Origin: Brachionus manjavacas
Lineage: Eukaryota > Rotifera > Eurotatoria > Ploima > Brachionidae
NCBI GenBank assembly: GCA_019054805.1
Contig: JAHQIY010000013.1
Span: 2,356,001-2,420,000, forward strand
Reading direction: 5' to 3'
Length of the DNA: 64,000 nucleotides
Of the stretch, positions 43,075 through 53,246 are shown piece after piece. Position 1 is the stretch's first letter. Every line of letters starts with the position of its first letter. The notes under the pieces were generated by a model that worked only from the letters and a program-made list of their open reading frames with translations, had not been told where the DNA came from and did no database searches. The position numbers and the translations under genes are program-made.

Positions 43075-45045
43075 TCGGTAGAAAAAATTGTTCTTTTAGA
43101 TAAATTTTGAAATCTTCATTAGAAAATCTACAGACTAAGCAGTTCAGGTCTTGACATTTCTTGAAAGAAAAATGTTCCACTTTAGGAAAAGGAAAATTAT
43201 GGATTAAAATTGATCCTAAATTTAATTGCATCTTATTAAGAACTAATAATTGAGCATTTTTTAATACAGGATGATCTTTAAAAGAGTGATTCCAAACATT
43301 TTTAATTAAGCTTTTTAAATTTATTATATTCCTATCATATTCAATGCAAAGATAAATATTGTTTTGATTTACAAATTTTTTCTTTTTCTTATATGGAATT
43401 AAGTCTTTCCTAGGGATATTACTAACCATTCGTGATTGAGAACAAACAATTTTAAAGGAATATCCTCTTTTAACTAACTCAAATGTATAGAGTCTAGCAA
43501 ATGATAAATAATCTATTAAAGATGAACAAATTCTTCTTACTCTTATAAAAATAGATTTTGGAATATTATCAAATATAAATTCAGGATGATTTGATGAAAA
43601 GAGTAAAAAGCAAAAAGTATTTGTTGGTTTTATATATAAACTAAAATTAAGTTTACAAGTGATCATATCAAAATATATATTTAAATCTAGAAAAATCACT
43701 GGATTACTTTTAATAATATTAAGTTTCAAATTACCAAAAGCTGATTCTAGGTTAGAAATTCCATTTACTGATATTATAAAAATATCATCTATGAATCTTG
43801 AATAATGAAGTGGTAAATTTATTGCTAACCATTTTGTTTCATAAATAGAAAGAAATAAATTTGCAATTGAAGGGCCACATTTTGAACCCATAGCTATTCC
43901 AACAACTTGTTTATAAAAATTGTCCGAACTTTTAAATACGTTGTTATTTAGAACTAAGTTAAGAATTGTAGCAAAAGCTTGAATATTTAAGTGTTTAGAT
44001 TCTATTTTATCTTTCATAAAATCACATATGATAAATTGTGCATCTCTATGATCAATATTTGTATAAAGAGACTCAAAATCGCATGAATATAACTCACTAT
44101 TTTCTGGAAATTTAATTGAGTCAAGTTTTTGAATTAAGTTTTGAGAATCTTGGATAAAAGAACTAGTTTTTTTAACAAAAGGTTGAATAATCATATCTAA
44201 CAAAAATGCTAATTTAGAAGTAGGATGGTTTTTACAATTAATTATAGGTCTAATATTAAATTTATGTTTATGAAGTTTTGGTAGAATTCTAAAGGAGCCT
44301 AATTTTGAATCTTTTTCAATTTCTAATAGATCAAAAAGTTTTTTAGAAATAAGTTCCTCTTTAAACAATTTTTCGATTTTTAAATTTATTTCTAAAATTG
44401 TAGAATTTAAAGGATCAAAGTTTAATTTTATGTATGAAACATTATTATTTAAATGTTCATTTAATAATTGAGAATAATTTTCATTAGAAATTATTGATGA
44501 TCCAATATTCTTATCACATTCAATAACCTTGAAAGGTTTTTCTAGTGAAAATTTTTTTAAGAAATTAATTTGTTGTTCACTAATATTAAATTTATGATTA
44601 AATTGTACTTCACTTACTTTTTCAAAAAACTCTAATTCAAAAATTAAAGTTTCAAATAATAATGGGAAATGTCTATTTTTAAAATTTTCTTTTTTAAAAA
44701 ATTTAAAAAAGCAATCTAGTGAGTCACAATTTAATTTAGTATTAACTTCATAAGTTAGATTCTCAGTGAAACCAGTATTATTTTTCAAAAAAATTTGTCT
44801 ATTTAAATTAGATAGTTCCTTAGAAAAACTATAGATGAGATTTTTAAAAAGGTGATAGTTATTTAAGTGGAAACAAGGTATAAATTTGAATCCAAAGTCA
44901 AGTATATTAATTATATTATTTAAATATTCAACATTTAAATTTATGTCACCTATTTGAAAAACTCTTTGGCCTATTTTATAAATATCTAAATTAGATTCAA
45001 TTAAGATCTTTTGTTTAATGGGTGATCCTTCCGAAAATTTACTTG
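42965..45045 (-). CDS. PLE ORF2: reverse transcriptase with GIY-YIG start
   Basis: Reverse transcriptase of the Penelope class. The frame is open from ~45045, overlapping the end of ORF1, and continues through FKFIPCFHLNNYHL at its N-terminus. RT motifs in order: YSCDFESLYTNIDH (A), GIAMGSKCGPSIANLFLSIY (B), SRFIDDIFII (C, catalytic DD) and VIFLDLNI (D). A Cys-rich linker (CQDLNCLVC, CNSTDC) leads into the endonuclease start YIILCIKCKVYYIGQT. About 690 codons before the frame breaks at the final frameshift. No own ATG is needed if it is read by -1 frameshifting from ORF1 (slippery heptamer at 45034-45040). Confidence 0.9.
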
Positions 45046-46365
45046 TTTATGATGTTGATAATTTCTTTTTTTAAATTTAAAATTGTTAATTTGACTCTTT
45101 TCAGAGTTAATTTCTTCTTCAGATAGAGGATTTTTATATTTAGAAGTATTTGAATTATTTTTAAAATTATTTGAATTATTTTTAAAATTAGAATTAGGAT
45201 TATATTTATTGTTTTTAGACTTATTTTTTAAAATTGATCTGTTTAAGTTTCTAAAAACATTTTTATTTTCTATTCTAAAATTATTTGATTTAATTGAAGA
45301 AGTGTCTGAAATAGAAGAATTATGTCTAGAGAGTGCGTCTTTATTATGGTTTTTTAATTCTCTTACTTTAAATTTGTCAACAATAACTCTTTTAAGTTGT
45401 TCATCCTTTTTTTTAAAAAACCTAGATAGTTTTTCTTCTTTTTCTTTCTTAATATCTTCAAAAAGAAATTCAGCATCTAAATCTTTATAAATAGGATCAT
45501 TTTTAATTTTATTTTTTAATTGAATTAATTCATTATCCAAATCTTTTATTTTTTCAGAAATCATTTTTTTATTAAATTCTAAGATTTTAACTTGAAGATC
45601 ACTTATAAAATCATTATAACTAGCTACCCACTTATCATCGTCTTGAAGGAAAGGGACAGGAAAATTAGTATGTTTTAATGTACTTGGTATAGATTTTTGA
45701 CTAAGATGAGTGTCAAAAACTTTTAGATGATGTTTATAGCGCAATTGTTTGTTGTATAAATTATGAACTTTAGCAATATAATTCACATTATTGACTTTAT
45801 CTAGCAACAAATCCATATTCGAATTAATTTTGTTTGAAAACTCTTTGAATTTATTTGTTACCGAGCATTCAACCATAGCTTCTATCATCATTTGGTTATT
45901 ATTTACCATTTGACTAAGTGAAATTGAATTTTTTAAAGTCGAGTTCATTAATTTTAATTTTGAACGATTATTAAAGATATTTAAGAATCTGTTTTGGATA
46001 TCATAAAGAATATCAATTTTTGTATCATCAAGAATTGTATTATCGATTGTAAGATTGTCCGCCAAAAGTAAACATAAAAACTTGAATACAGCGTCATTTT
46101 TCTCATCTTTATAAAATTCTTTATTCACCTGTAAAACCAAACAATCATATTTAACGAGTAAATAAACTGATGATTCGAGAAAGTTTTTAGTGGTTAAATC
46201 AATAAAATTAATATCATCATTCTTTAATATTGAACAAATAGTTTGATATTCTTGAATTTTATTTTTCTTGAAAGAACCAATTTTTTGAGGTGAAATTGTG
46301 AACGAATCACTTGTATATGTTGAAAAAAATTCACAATATTTGTGAAGGGCATCATTGAACTCCAT
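45001..46365 (-). CDS. PLE ORF1 (454 residues, function unknown)
   Basis: Starts MEFNDALHKYCEFFSTYTSD, 22 bp inside the 5' terminal repeat boundary. The middle is a predicted helical/coiled-coil-like region rich in Lys, Glu and Asn (IKDLDNELIQLKNKIKNDPI; DIKKEKEEKLSRFFKKKDEQ). The C-terminus is Asn/Lys-rich and basic, suiting nucleic-acid binding. I see no zinc knuckle. It overlaps ORF2 in the -1 frame. The ORF is fully open, unlike most other mobile genes here. Confidence 0.8.
   Translation of the reverse strand: MEFNDALHKYCEFFSTYTSDSFTISPQKIGSFKKNKIQEYQTICSILKNDDINFIDLTTKNFLESSVYLLVKYDCLVLQVNKEFYKDEKNDAVFKFLCLLLADNLTIDNTILDDTKIDILYDIQNRFLNIFNNRSKLKLMNSTLKNSISLSQMVNNNQMMIEAMVECSVTNKFKEFSNKINSNMDLLLDKVNNVNYIAKVHNLYNKQLRYKHHLKVFDTHLSQKSIPSTLKHTNFPVPFLQDDDKWVASYNDFISDLQVKILEFNKKMISEKIKDLDNELIQLKNKIKNDPIYKDLDAEFLFEDIKKEKEEKLSRFFKKKDEQLKRVIVDKFKVRELKNHNKDALSRHNSSISDTSSIKSNNFRIENKNVFRNLNRSILKNKSKNNKYNPNSNFKNNSNNFKNNSNTSKYKNPLSEEEINSEKSQINNFKFKKRNYQHHKQVNFRKDHPLNKRS
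45034..45040 (-). promoter_or_regulatory. Canonical -1 ribosomal slippery heptamer A AAT TTT
   Basis: In the ORF1 reading frame the codons are GTA AAT TTT CGG, so A AAT TTT has exactly the X XXY YYZ phase. A -1 slip leads to AAA TTT TCG GAA, which is the ORF2 frame, open from here to the RT. ORF1 would otherwise stop 10 codons later. A weak downstream pairing (AAGGATC with GATCTT) is possible but not convincing. Confidence 0.65.
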
Positions 46366-46386
46366 CCGGTACCAAAAAGGCTTATA

Positions 46387-46523
46387 ATCGGAATAATTTA
46401 TTTGAAATAAAAACTAAAACAAGTTAATTTATAATGTTTTTATTTAAATTTGCGATAGCTATTTCGACTTTTAGTCTTCTTCAGGCAATGGAGAAAAAAA
46501 TATTAAATTTTTGATGCTTTTAT
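46387..46523 (-). repeat. PLE 5' terminal repeat (block B)
   Basis: Second copy of the 137-bp repeat; it directly precedes ORF1 and so presumably contains the promoter. It shares TTTTAT microhomology with the start of block A at 46518. Confidence 0.85.
46450..46488 (-). ncRNA. Hammerhead ribozyme-like motif, 5' copy
   Basis: Same sequence as at 42544-42582, shifted by 3906 bp. Self-cleavage here would trim the transcript 5' end just before ORF1. Confidence 0.6.
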
Positions 46524-47016
46524 GAAAAACTGTAAAATTTGAGATTTCTGGATTTAACATTAGTTAATTATTAATCATTAATAATATTAATAATTATTAT
46601 TATTAACTAGTTATTAATTGGCCTGCCTCATTAAACAGTGAAATAAAGTAAGTTATTTAATAATTTTATTTTATTTTATTTAAAAAATAGTTTGGGAATA
46701 TTCCCAGGCAGGTCGGAATGGCCTTTTAAGCCTTCCTTTCAGCCCCGTGAAGGTTTAAATAAATAGTAGAAAAAAAAAAAAAAAAAAAAATTTTGAATTG
46801 TTTGAATAAAAATGGTAAGAATAAAAAAAATTACATTTAGCTAATTTAATTTGATTAAAAAAGTTTTATAAGTTATTTAATAAAGTTTTAAATACTTTAT
46901 TAATTCTAAAAAGAAACATGAGGAAAAATCCAATCCATAAAATAATAAATATAAAATATAAATATGAAATACGCGTGCATGCAACTGCACAGCGAACCGC
47001 GTACATACACAGTGAT
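46518..47016. repeat. Right copy of the ~500-bp flank duplication (block A)
   Basis: Direct repeat of 41983-42482, including the inverted LINE-C tail at about 46640-46765. Similarity stops sharply at ACAGTGAT, after which unique sequence (GTCTTCATCAC) begins. Confidence 0.85.
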
Positions 47017-47587
47017 GTCTTCATCACAAACAGTACTTTAAAGATATACTTTAAAGTTGACAGTGTTTAGAGCACTGCTGAAGCAGCTCTAGAGCATACT
47101 CTAGAACATTAATTTTATTCTCTTGCGCATGCGCAAGCATTTTTAATAAATTATTACAAAAATTTACATTAACATTAAATTAAATTCCATGGAACATCCC
47201 TTATTGTCATATGATAAAAAAATTAGTACAATTAGTGAATTCAACATGATATAACATGATATCATGATAGATCTTTAACATGCTCTAGCGCAAAATCTAG
47301 AACATTTTTTTTAGTTCTAGCGCATTTCTAGAGCATGTACTTAAGCAAGCTGTCGACTTATTTCAGAAACGTACTGTACTTCTGAAATCAGAATGGAACT
47401 CTATTATAGAAGATTCAACATCGCTAACTAGATACATATGTCAATACTATATATAAGAAGCGAAAAAAAATCTTTTAAAAGACTTTATAAGATTTTACTT
47501 TAAAAAATATTTTATTTTTATTTAAATTTTAATAAACCATTAAACAACTATCCTTGTTATTCTTCAAGTAACTTTCTTTTTTTTTTG
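47017..47587 (+). other. Possible solo LTR or unclassified element
   Basis: The stretch has repeated CTCTAGAGCAT / CTAGAACAT words (47080-47330), TATATAAG near 47450 and AATAAACC near 47530, an order seen in LTRs (promoter then poly(A) signal). I cannot define its ends. Confidence 0.3.
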
Positions 47588-47595
47588 ACTATAAG

Positions 47596-48059
47596 CAGAG
47601 TTGTTTAAAAGTCACAAGTCTCAAGTCAAGTCAAAGTCAAGACTTTTTTTTTTTTTTTTTTTTCAAAAGTCCCACCAAAATTTTTTTTTCAAAAAAAAGT
47701 CCAAGTCAAAAAAAAGCGGAACATCTCTGTTGTATCATCTATCATTTTAAATCTTTACAGCAACAAAAGTAACTTGTGTTTAAGTAATGAAATTAAAAAG
47801 TGTCAATTGCTCCCTTCTTACTCCACCAGATATTATAAAATTAAATCTAGTCTAGTAATTGAAAAATATAGGCCCTTGGCAGGAAGAAGAAAATTCTATT
47901 AACAAGGAAAGAACCATTCCATGTAGCTCAAGTCAACTAACTTTGATTGAAATTTTCTGAGATGATTGAAAGTTTAAAAAAAAAATATATTTAAAAGTCC
48001 TGACTTGGACTTTTTTTTTGATGACTTAGACTTTTTTTTGGGACTTTTAAACAACTCTG
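47596..48059. mobile_element. hAT-type MITE with perfect 8-bp TSD
   Basis: ACTATAAG flanks both ends (47588-47595, 48060-48067). TIRs are CAGAGTTGTTTAAAAGTC and its inverse. Subterminal AAGTC/GACTT words and long T runs fill the arms. 464 bp, noncoding. Same family as 2139-3746. Confidence 0.88.
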
Positions 48060-48067
48060 ACTATAAG

Positions 48068-48853
48068 CTAACTGTTTATTTTTTTTGAAGGTTATCAGTC
48101 TAAAAAGCTTAGATGAAGAGTTAAACAGGCACATTATAGTATATAAGTTGTTTTAAATATTGAGCCTGTAAAGTTTTGAAAAAATATAAAGTAAAACTGT
48201 CTCATTTTTTATTATATTTTCATTAGAAGTTGACTTCTTTAATTTTTATACTATTTTAAATGACCACCTAAGTATAGATTTTTTTAAAAAATTGCATTCA
48301 TTACATTTTTATATATTTTTTTTTCTTTTTTTTATAAATATTATTCTGCTTAAATTAAATGGAATAAATAAATAAGTTTTTTGAGTTTTTGTACTTCTAC
48401 ACCGTCATTTTCCTAAGGAGAATGACATTTTTTTATGTCGAGAATTGTGTATGCAAAAAGGACAATCTTGATCAAATAAGTAAAGGAAATTTTAAAAAAT
48501 TTAGAAAGGTTTTGCTGACTTCTCAAAATCTGACAGAATCTGATATTGATATCCGAATAGCATCAGAACTCAATTTACTTTTTGAAAATTTTTCTATTCA
48601 AATATTTCTTTAAATTTTTTTGTTTTTCAATTAATTTTTAATTATCTAATTTTTTCAAATACAAAATCAAATATTTATTAAAGGCATATATTTTTTCGAG
48701 TAGCTAATTTACTTTTCAAAATAGCTAATTGAAAAAAAAAAAAAAAAAATTTTTCGACAGTAGCTAAATTATTTGCGATAATAGCTAATTTATTTTTTGA
48801 AGTAGCAACTGATAAAAATTAATGTTAAGCTAAAATAGCACTTAATTGACATT
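48068..48853. other. AT-rich stretch with TAGCTAATTT repeats
   Basis: A plus frame 48389-48613 has protein-like but unassigned sequence (FYVENCVCKKDNLDQISKG, LTESDIDIRIASELNLLFEN). Downstream, 48690-48800 has five TAGCTAATTT-like words, reminiscent of MULE subterminal repeats. The matching opposite end was not found. Confidence 0.35.
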
Positions 48854-49424
48854 TAGGAAACACCGGCGAACATCAGATAATCTTTTCTTTTTAATTCAAA
48901 AAATTGTGGAATCGTTTAATAGAAAAAAGTGTTTGTGGCCTTTATTGTGATATTTCTAAAGCTTTCGATAGGGTTTGGCATGAGGTTTTACTTTTTAAAT
49001 TGATTAAAATGAATCCACTTCATTACTTGACTTACTGGATAAAATCCTTTTTAGACTCTAGGACATTTAAGGTAAATGTGAATGATCACCTAAGCGAAGA
49101 ATATCAAATAACTGCAGGTGTTCCTCAAGGCTCAGTAATTAGTCCCCTTTTATTTAGTAAATTTATTAATGACATCCCCAAAAGAAATAAAACAAATAAT
49201 GAATACTCTCTGCTTTTCGCAGATGATCTAGTTACATTCTTCATTTATAACAAGAAAGGGAACCTAGAAAATAAGATTAATAAATACACCAACGAACTAG
49301 AACAATGGCTTATTAAATGGAAAATGAAGATATCAATTGAAAAGTCGTGTTCAGTAGTCTTCTCTAGGTACAAAAAAGAGAGTGATAATCTAAACTTAAA
49401 AATCTATGGAAACAGAATAATAAA

Positions 49425-52400
49425 GAAATAAAGTTTTTTAGTACCTCAAATTTATTAAAATTTACCTCAAATTTAATAAAAGACTATTTTTTTATTAAAA
49501 AAGTAGCAAAATATAAAAAAAGTATTCAAATAAAAAAAAATTACATCAATTTAAAAAAAAAGAAAGCAATTTCATTATAAAACCGCAAAAAGTTAATACT
49601 CACCTCTAAAAATAAAAAAAATTAACAATTATCACAATAAAAATATCTTTTTTTTTCATAATTAAGCCACATTTTTCACATGTTTTAGATTCATTATTTT
49701 GAGTAGATTCTTGATTGAATGTTTTTGTTTTTTTTTATTATTAGGCACAACTTCGGTTAAATCATCATCATCATAAGAGATGCCTTTTGGATCTCCACCA
49801 CCGCCAACTGAACCTATTGTTTGTTTTATTAGAGCTCATCGTCTTCGTCATCTTGGGTATCGTCTATTTCGTTTTCCAATAATACTTCCTCTGAGAGAGT
49901 ATTTTCTTGATCCAAACTCATTTTGAAGTTTTTTTATTTCGATTAATCAAAATATTTTTTTTTTTTTTTTTTTTTCTATATCTTTATATTTTTTTTCTAA
50001 TATTATTATTTTTATTTATTTGTTTTCTGTACCGAGCTAGAGCTCCTTCAGAATAAGTTAAAAATTAAAAAAAATAAAATAAAAATGAAATAAAATAAAA
50101 TAAAAATAAAATTAAAGTTAATAAAATAAGATAAAAAAAAAAAGAATTAAAAAAAAGTAAATAAGCTAAATAAATGAAAATTAAGAATATATAAAATTGG
50201 AAAAGATTGTTACATGTGGCTCATGTTTAAATAGTTCAAGTTTCAGGATAAAAAGAAGAAATAGTAAGGTAGCAATTACACAATGGAGTTGGGTATTCAA
50301 TATATCTTGATTCGAAACCTTCTTTGTATTCCACCACCAGTGTTACAACCAATGGAATAGAATGACTCAGTCCTGTCCCAACATATTTCTCGCTCAACTC
50401 AAAAAGACGATTCGAGACTGTTAGTAATTTTAGTTTATTAAAAGCTTCATGTTGCACGATGTTAGAGGGAGTATCATATTTTAACTTAAGGATAGATCTG
50501 ACTGCTGTATTCTGAATTGCTTGTAGTTTTTTGATATTATTTTCTGAAAATGAATTTAAGCAAGGAAAAGAATAGTCTAAAATTGATCCGACTAAAGATT
50601 TATATAGATTTCCTAGTGTGTTCTGATTAAGACCCCATTTTTTGTTTGACAATATCTTAATAATATTTAGCCTTTTGTTGCAGCGTTCTTTTATTTCGTC
50701 TACTAGTATATTAAAGTTTAACTTAGAATCAAATTTAATACCAAGAAACTTGATTTCTTTTTGTCTCTCTATTCTGTTTCCAAAAATTTTTAAGTTAAGA
50801 TTATCACTCTCTTTTTTGTACCTAGAAAAGACTAATGAACACGACTTTTCAACCGATATCTTCATTTTCCACTTAATAAGCCATTGTTCTAATTCGTTGA
50901 GGTATTTATTGATCTTATTTTCTAGGTTCCCTTTTTTGTTATAAATGAAGAATGTAACTAGATCATCTGCAAAAAGCAGAGAGTATTCATTATTTGTTTT
51001 ATTTCTTTTGGGGATGTCATTAATAAATTTACTAAATAAAAGGGGACTAATTACTGAGCCTTGAGGAACACCTGCAGTTATTTGATATTCTTCGCTCAAA
51101 TGGTCATTCACATTTACCTTAAATGTCCTAGAGTCTAAAAAGGATTTTATCCAGTTAGTCAAGTAATGAGGTGGATTTATTTTAATCAATTTAAAAAGTA
51201 AACCTTCATGCCAAACCCTATCAAAGGCTTTAGAAATATCAAAAAAAAAGGCCACAAACTCTTTTTTTTTTCTATTAAATGATTCCACAATTTTTTGAAT
51301 TAAGAAGAAAAGATTATCTGCTGTTCGCCGGTGTTTCCTAAATCCAGATTGCTCCTGGATAAGGAGTGAATTTTGCTCTAAAAAATTGTATAATCTTGAA
51401 TATACTATGCGTTCCAGTAGCTTTCCTAAACAACTCGTTATACTAATTGGTCTATAATTTAAAGGATCGTGTAAACTAGAGGCCTTTTTTTGAATCATAG
51501 TAATGTAAGATGTTTTCCACGCTTTCGGGACTCTACCTTCTCGAAGAGTTAAATTAAAAAGTTCTATGATTTCTATTAATGAATTTCTAGGTAAGTTTTT
51601 TAACATTAAATTATGAATTTGGTCAGGTCCTGATGCCGCTTCATTTTTTAATCTCTTTAAAGCCATAATTAATTCATTTAAGCAAATTGGATCATTAAAA
51701 TTAGACTGGTTATAATTCCTAAAGAAAACAGAGTTAGAATTTAGAATTTCGATATCTTTCTCAGTATCAATTAAATCAGAATTAGGACTAAATATTGACG
51801 ATAAGAGTTCTCCAAAGCATTTTCCCTTTTCTTCATTAGTTTTGAATTCCTTTTCATTTAAAATCAATTTAGGAATTAAATTTGATCCTTTTTTTGTTCT
51901 AAATTTATTTATTTTTTTCCAAAAAGGTCTACTTGTCAGTGGGTTTTTTCCCATCTTCTCAATAAAATCAAACCAATTTTGATTCCAGAATTTTTTTAAA
52001 GAGGCCTTTAACTCAGATGTAAGTTGATTAAATTTTTGCTTGAGCTTTTGACAGCGAGTTTTCTGGTAATTTCTTCTTACTTTCCTACGTTCTTTTATCA
52101 AATTAACAATGTTTGGCGGAAGACTCGTTTTGTAGATTTTCTGAGAAAGATATGGAATGCTTTTATGTGAAGCAGAAATAATTTTTTCTGTTATTTTATC
52201 ATTTAGTTGATCTATTGTAATATCAAATACAATTTCTTTTTATATAAAATTTTGAGGCTAAAAATTAATTAATTAGATGGATTTTTAATTAATTAGAGAG
52301 GTTTTAATCAATTAGATAGACATTTATATAATTTGTTTGATTTTTTAATAAATAGGTATTTTTTTAATTAAAAGGGATGGTTTCATTTTTTTTGACACTT

Positions 52401-52478
52401 TTATTAATATTTTGAGGTATTTTTTGACAAATTAGAGGTAATTTTTAATAAATTTGAGGTATTAAAAAACCGATAGCC
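49425..52478. mobile_element. TIR transposon (MULE-like, 9-bp TSD) inside LINE-A
   Basis: AATAATAAA flanks both ends (49416-49424, 52479-52487). Inside, the termini match for 27 of 28 bases from GTTTTTTAGTACCTCAAATT on the left to its inverse on the right, after 8 unmatched terminal bases. The interior begins with a small acidic minus frame (MSLDQENTLSEEVLLENEID, near 49920-49835) and CEKCGLIMKKK near 49690-49640. Most of the rest is the nested minus LINE-A at 50008-52245. Confidence 0.8.
50008..52245 (-). CDS. LINE-A ORF2 reverse transcriptase, best copy
   Basis: The minus frame runs open from about 52241 (no start; EIVFDITIDQLNDKITEKII) to the stop at 50236: about 668 codons. From N to C: the linker before RT (RPFWKKINKFRTKKGSN), RT fingers (RLKNEAASGPDQIHNLMLKN, NYRPISITSCLGKLLERIVY), motif A (FFFDISKAFDRVWHEGLLFK), motif B (AGVPQGSVISPLLF), the catalytic FADD, motif D/E and the C-terminal CNCYLTISSFYPET. 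The endonuclease domain is lost (5' truncation). Motifs fit a jockey/CR1-like LINE. The 3' UTR ends with hairpin GAGC-TCTA-GCTC and (AAAT)n at ~50010. The RT part is uninterrupted, so this insertion is young. Confidence 0.9.
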
Positions 52479-53164
52479 AATAATAAACCAAAAAGAAATC
52501 AAGTTTCTTGGTATTAAATTTGATTCTAAGTTAAACTTTAATATACTAGTAGACGAAATAAAAGAACGCTGCAACAAAAGGCTAAATATTATTAAGATAT
52601 TGTCAAACAAAAAATGGGGTCTCAATCAAAACACACTAGGAAATTTATATAAATCTTTAGTCGGATCGATTTTAGACTATTCTTTTCCTTGCTTAAATTC
52701 ATTTTCAGAAAATAATATCAAAAAACTACAAGCAATTCAGAATACAGCAGTAAGATCTATCCTTAAGTTAAAATATGATACTCCCTCTAACATCGTGCAA
52801 CATGAAGCTTTTAATAAACTAAAATTACTAACAGTCTCGAATCGTCTTTTTGAGTTGAGCGAGAAATATGTTGGGACAGGACTGAGTCATTCTATTCCAT
52901 TGGTTGTAACACTGGTGGTGGAATACAAAGAAGGTTTCGAATCAAGATATATTGAATACCCAACTCCATTGTGTAATTGCTACCTTACTATTTCCTCCTT
53001 TTTTCCTGAAACCTGAACTATGTAAACATTTGCCACTGGTAACAATCTATGTCTTCTAAGCTTTCATTTTTTTTTTTTTTTTTTTAGCTTATTTACTTTA
53101 TTTTGATTTTTTTATTTTATTTTATTAACTTTAATTTTATTTATTTATTTTTTTTGATTTTGAT

Positions 53165-53217
53165 TTTTTTTAATTTATTCTGAAGGAGCCCTAGCTCGGT
53201 ACAGAAAACAAATAAAA
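53165..53217 (+). other. LINE-A 3' terminal hairpin and tail
   Basis: TCTGAAGGAGCCCTAGCTCG, GTACAGA, then AAACAAATAAA. Outer TCTG/CAGA and inner GAGC/GCTC pairings enclose a CCTA loop. Other copies keep the stem with loops TCTA, TTTT, TTAA or ATTT. Confidence 0.7.
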
Positions 53218-53246
53218 TAAATAAATAAATCATATAAGTGACAATT

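Larger units (their letters stand above)
42481..46523 (-). mobile_element. Penelope-like element (PLE) with terminal repeats
   Basis: A minus-strand element bounded by direct 137-bp repeats (block B) at 42481-42617 and 46387-46523. It encodes ORF1 (46365-45001) and an overlapping RT plus GIY-YIG ORF2 (to about 42712), the defining PLE combination. The order along the plus strand is A-B-body-B-A, where A is a ~500-bp direct duplication. ORF1 begins only ~20 bp inside the 5' repeat. The copy is nearly intact, with one frameshift in the endonuclease domain. Confidence 0.9.
48854..53217 (+). pseudogene. Plus-strand LINE-A copy split by a 3.05-kb transposon
   Basis: The 5' part 48854-49424 reads KAFDRVWHEVLLFKLIKMNP, AGVPQGSVISPLLFSKFIND and LLFADDLVTFF (catalytic). 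The 3' part 52479-53217 continues LNFNILVDEIKERCNKRLNI to YPTPLCNCYLTISSFFPET, the 3' UTR, hairpin and (AAAT)n tail. Removing 49425-52478 and one 9-bp AATAATAAA restores the exact spacing seen in the other copies. It is truncated 5' within the RT (starts in RKHRRTADNL). Confidence 0.88.

Noticed and set aside
45209..45490. Plus-strand frame opposite PLE ORF1
   Set aside because: Antisense shadow of a Lys/Asn-rich ORF.
41983..47016. Block A as part of a simple tandem PLE array
   Set aside because: A tandem array would give A-B-body-A-B; the observed order is A-B-body-B-A.
50642..50944. Plus-strand frame over LINE-A ORF2 (and its twin at 52404-52625 minus)
   Set aside because: Same antisense shadow in two LINE-A copies.
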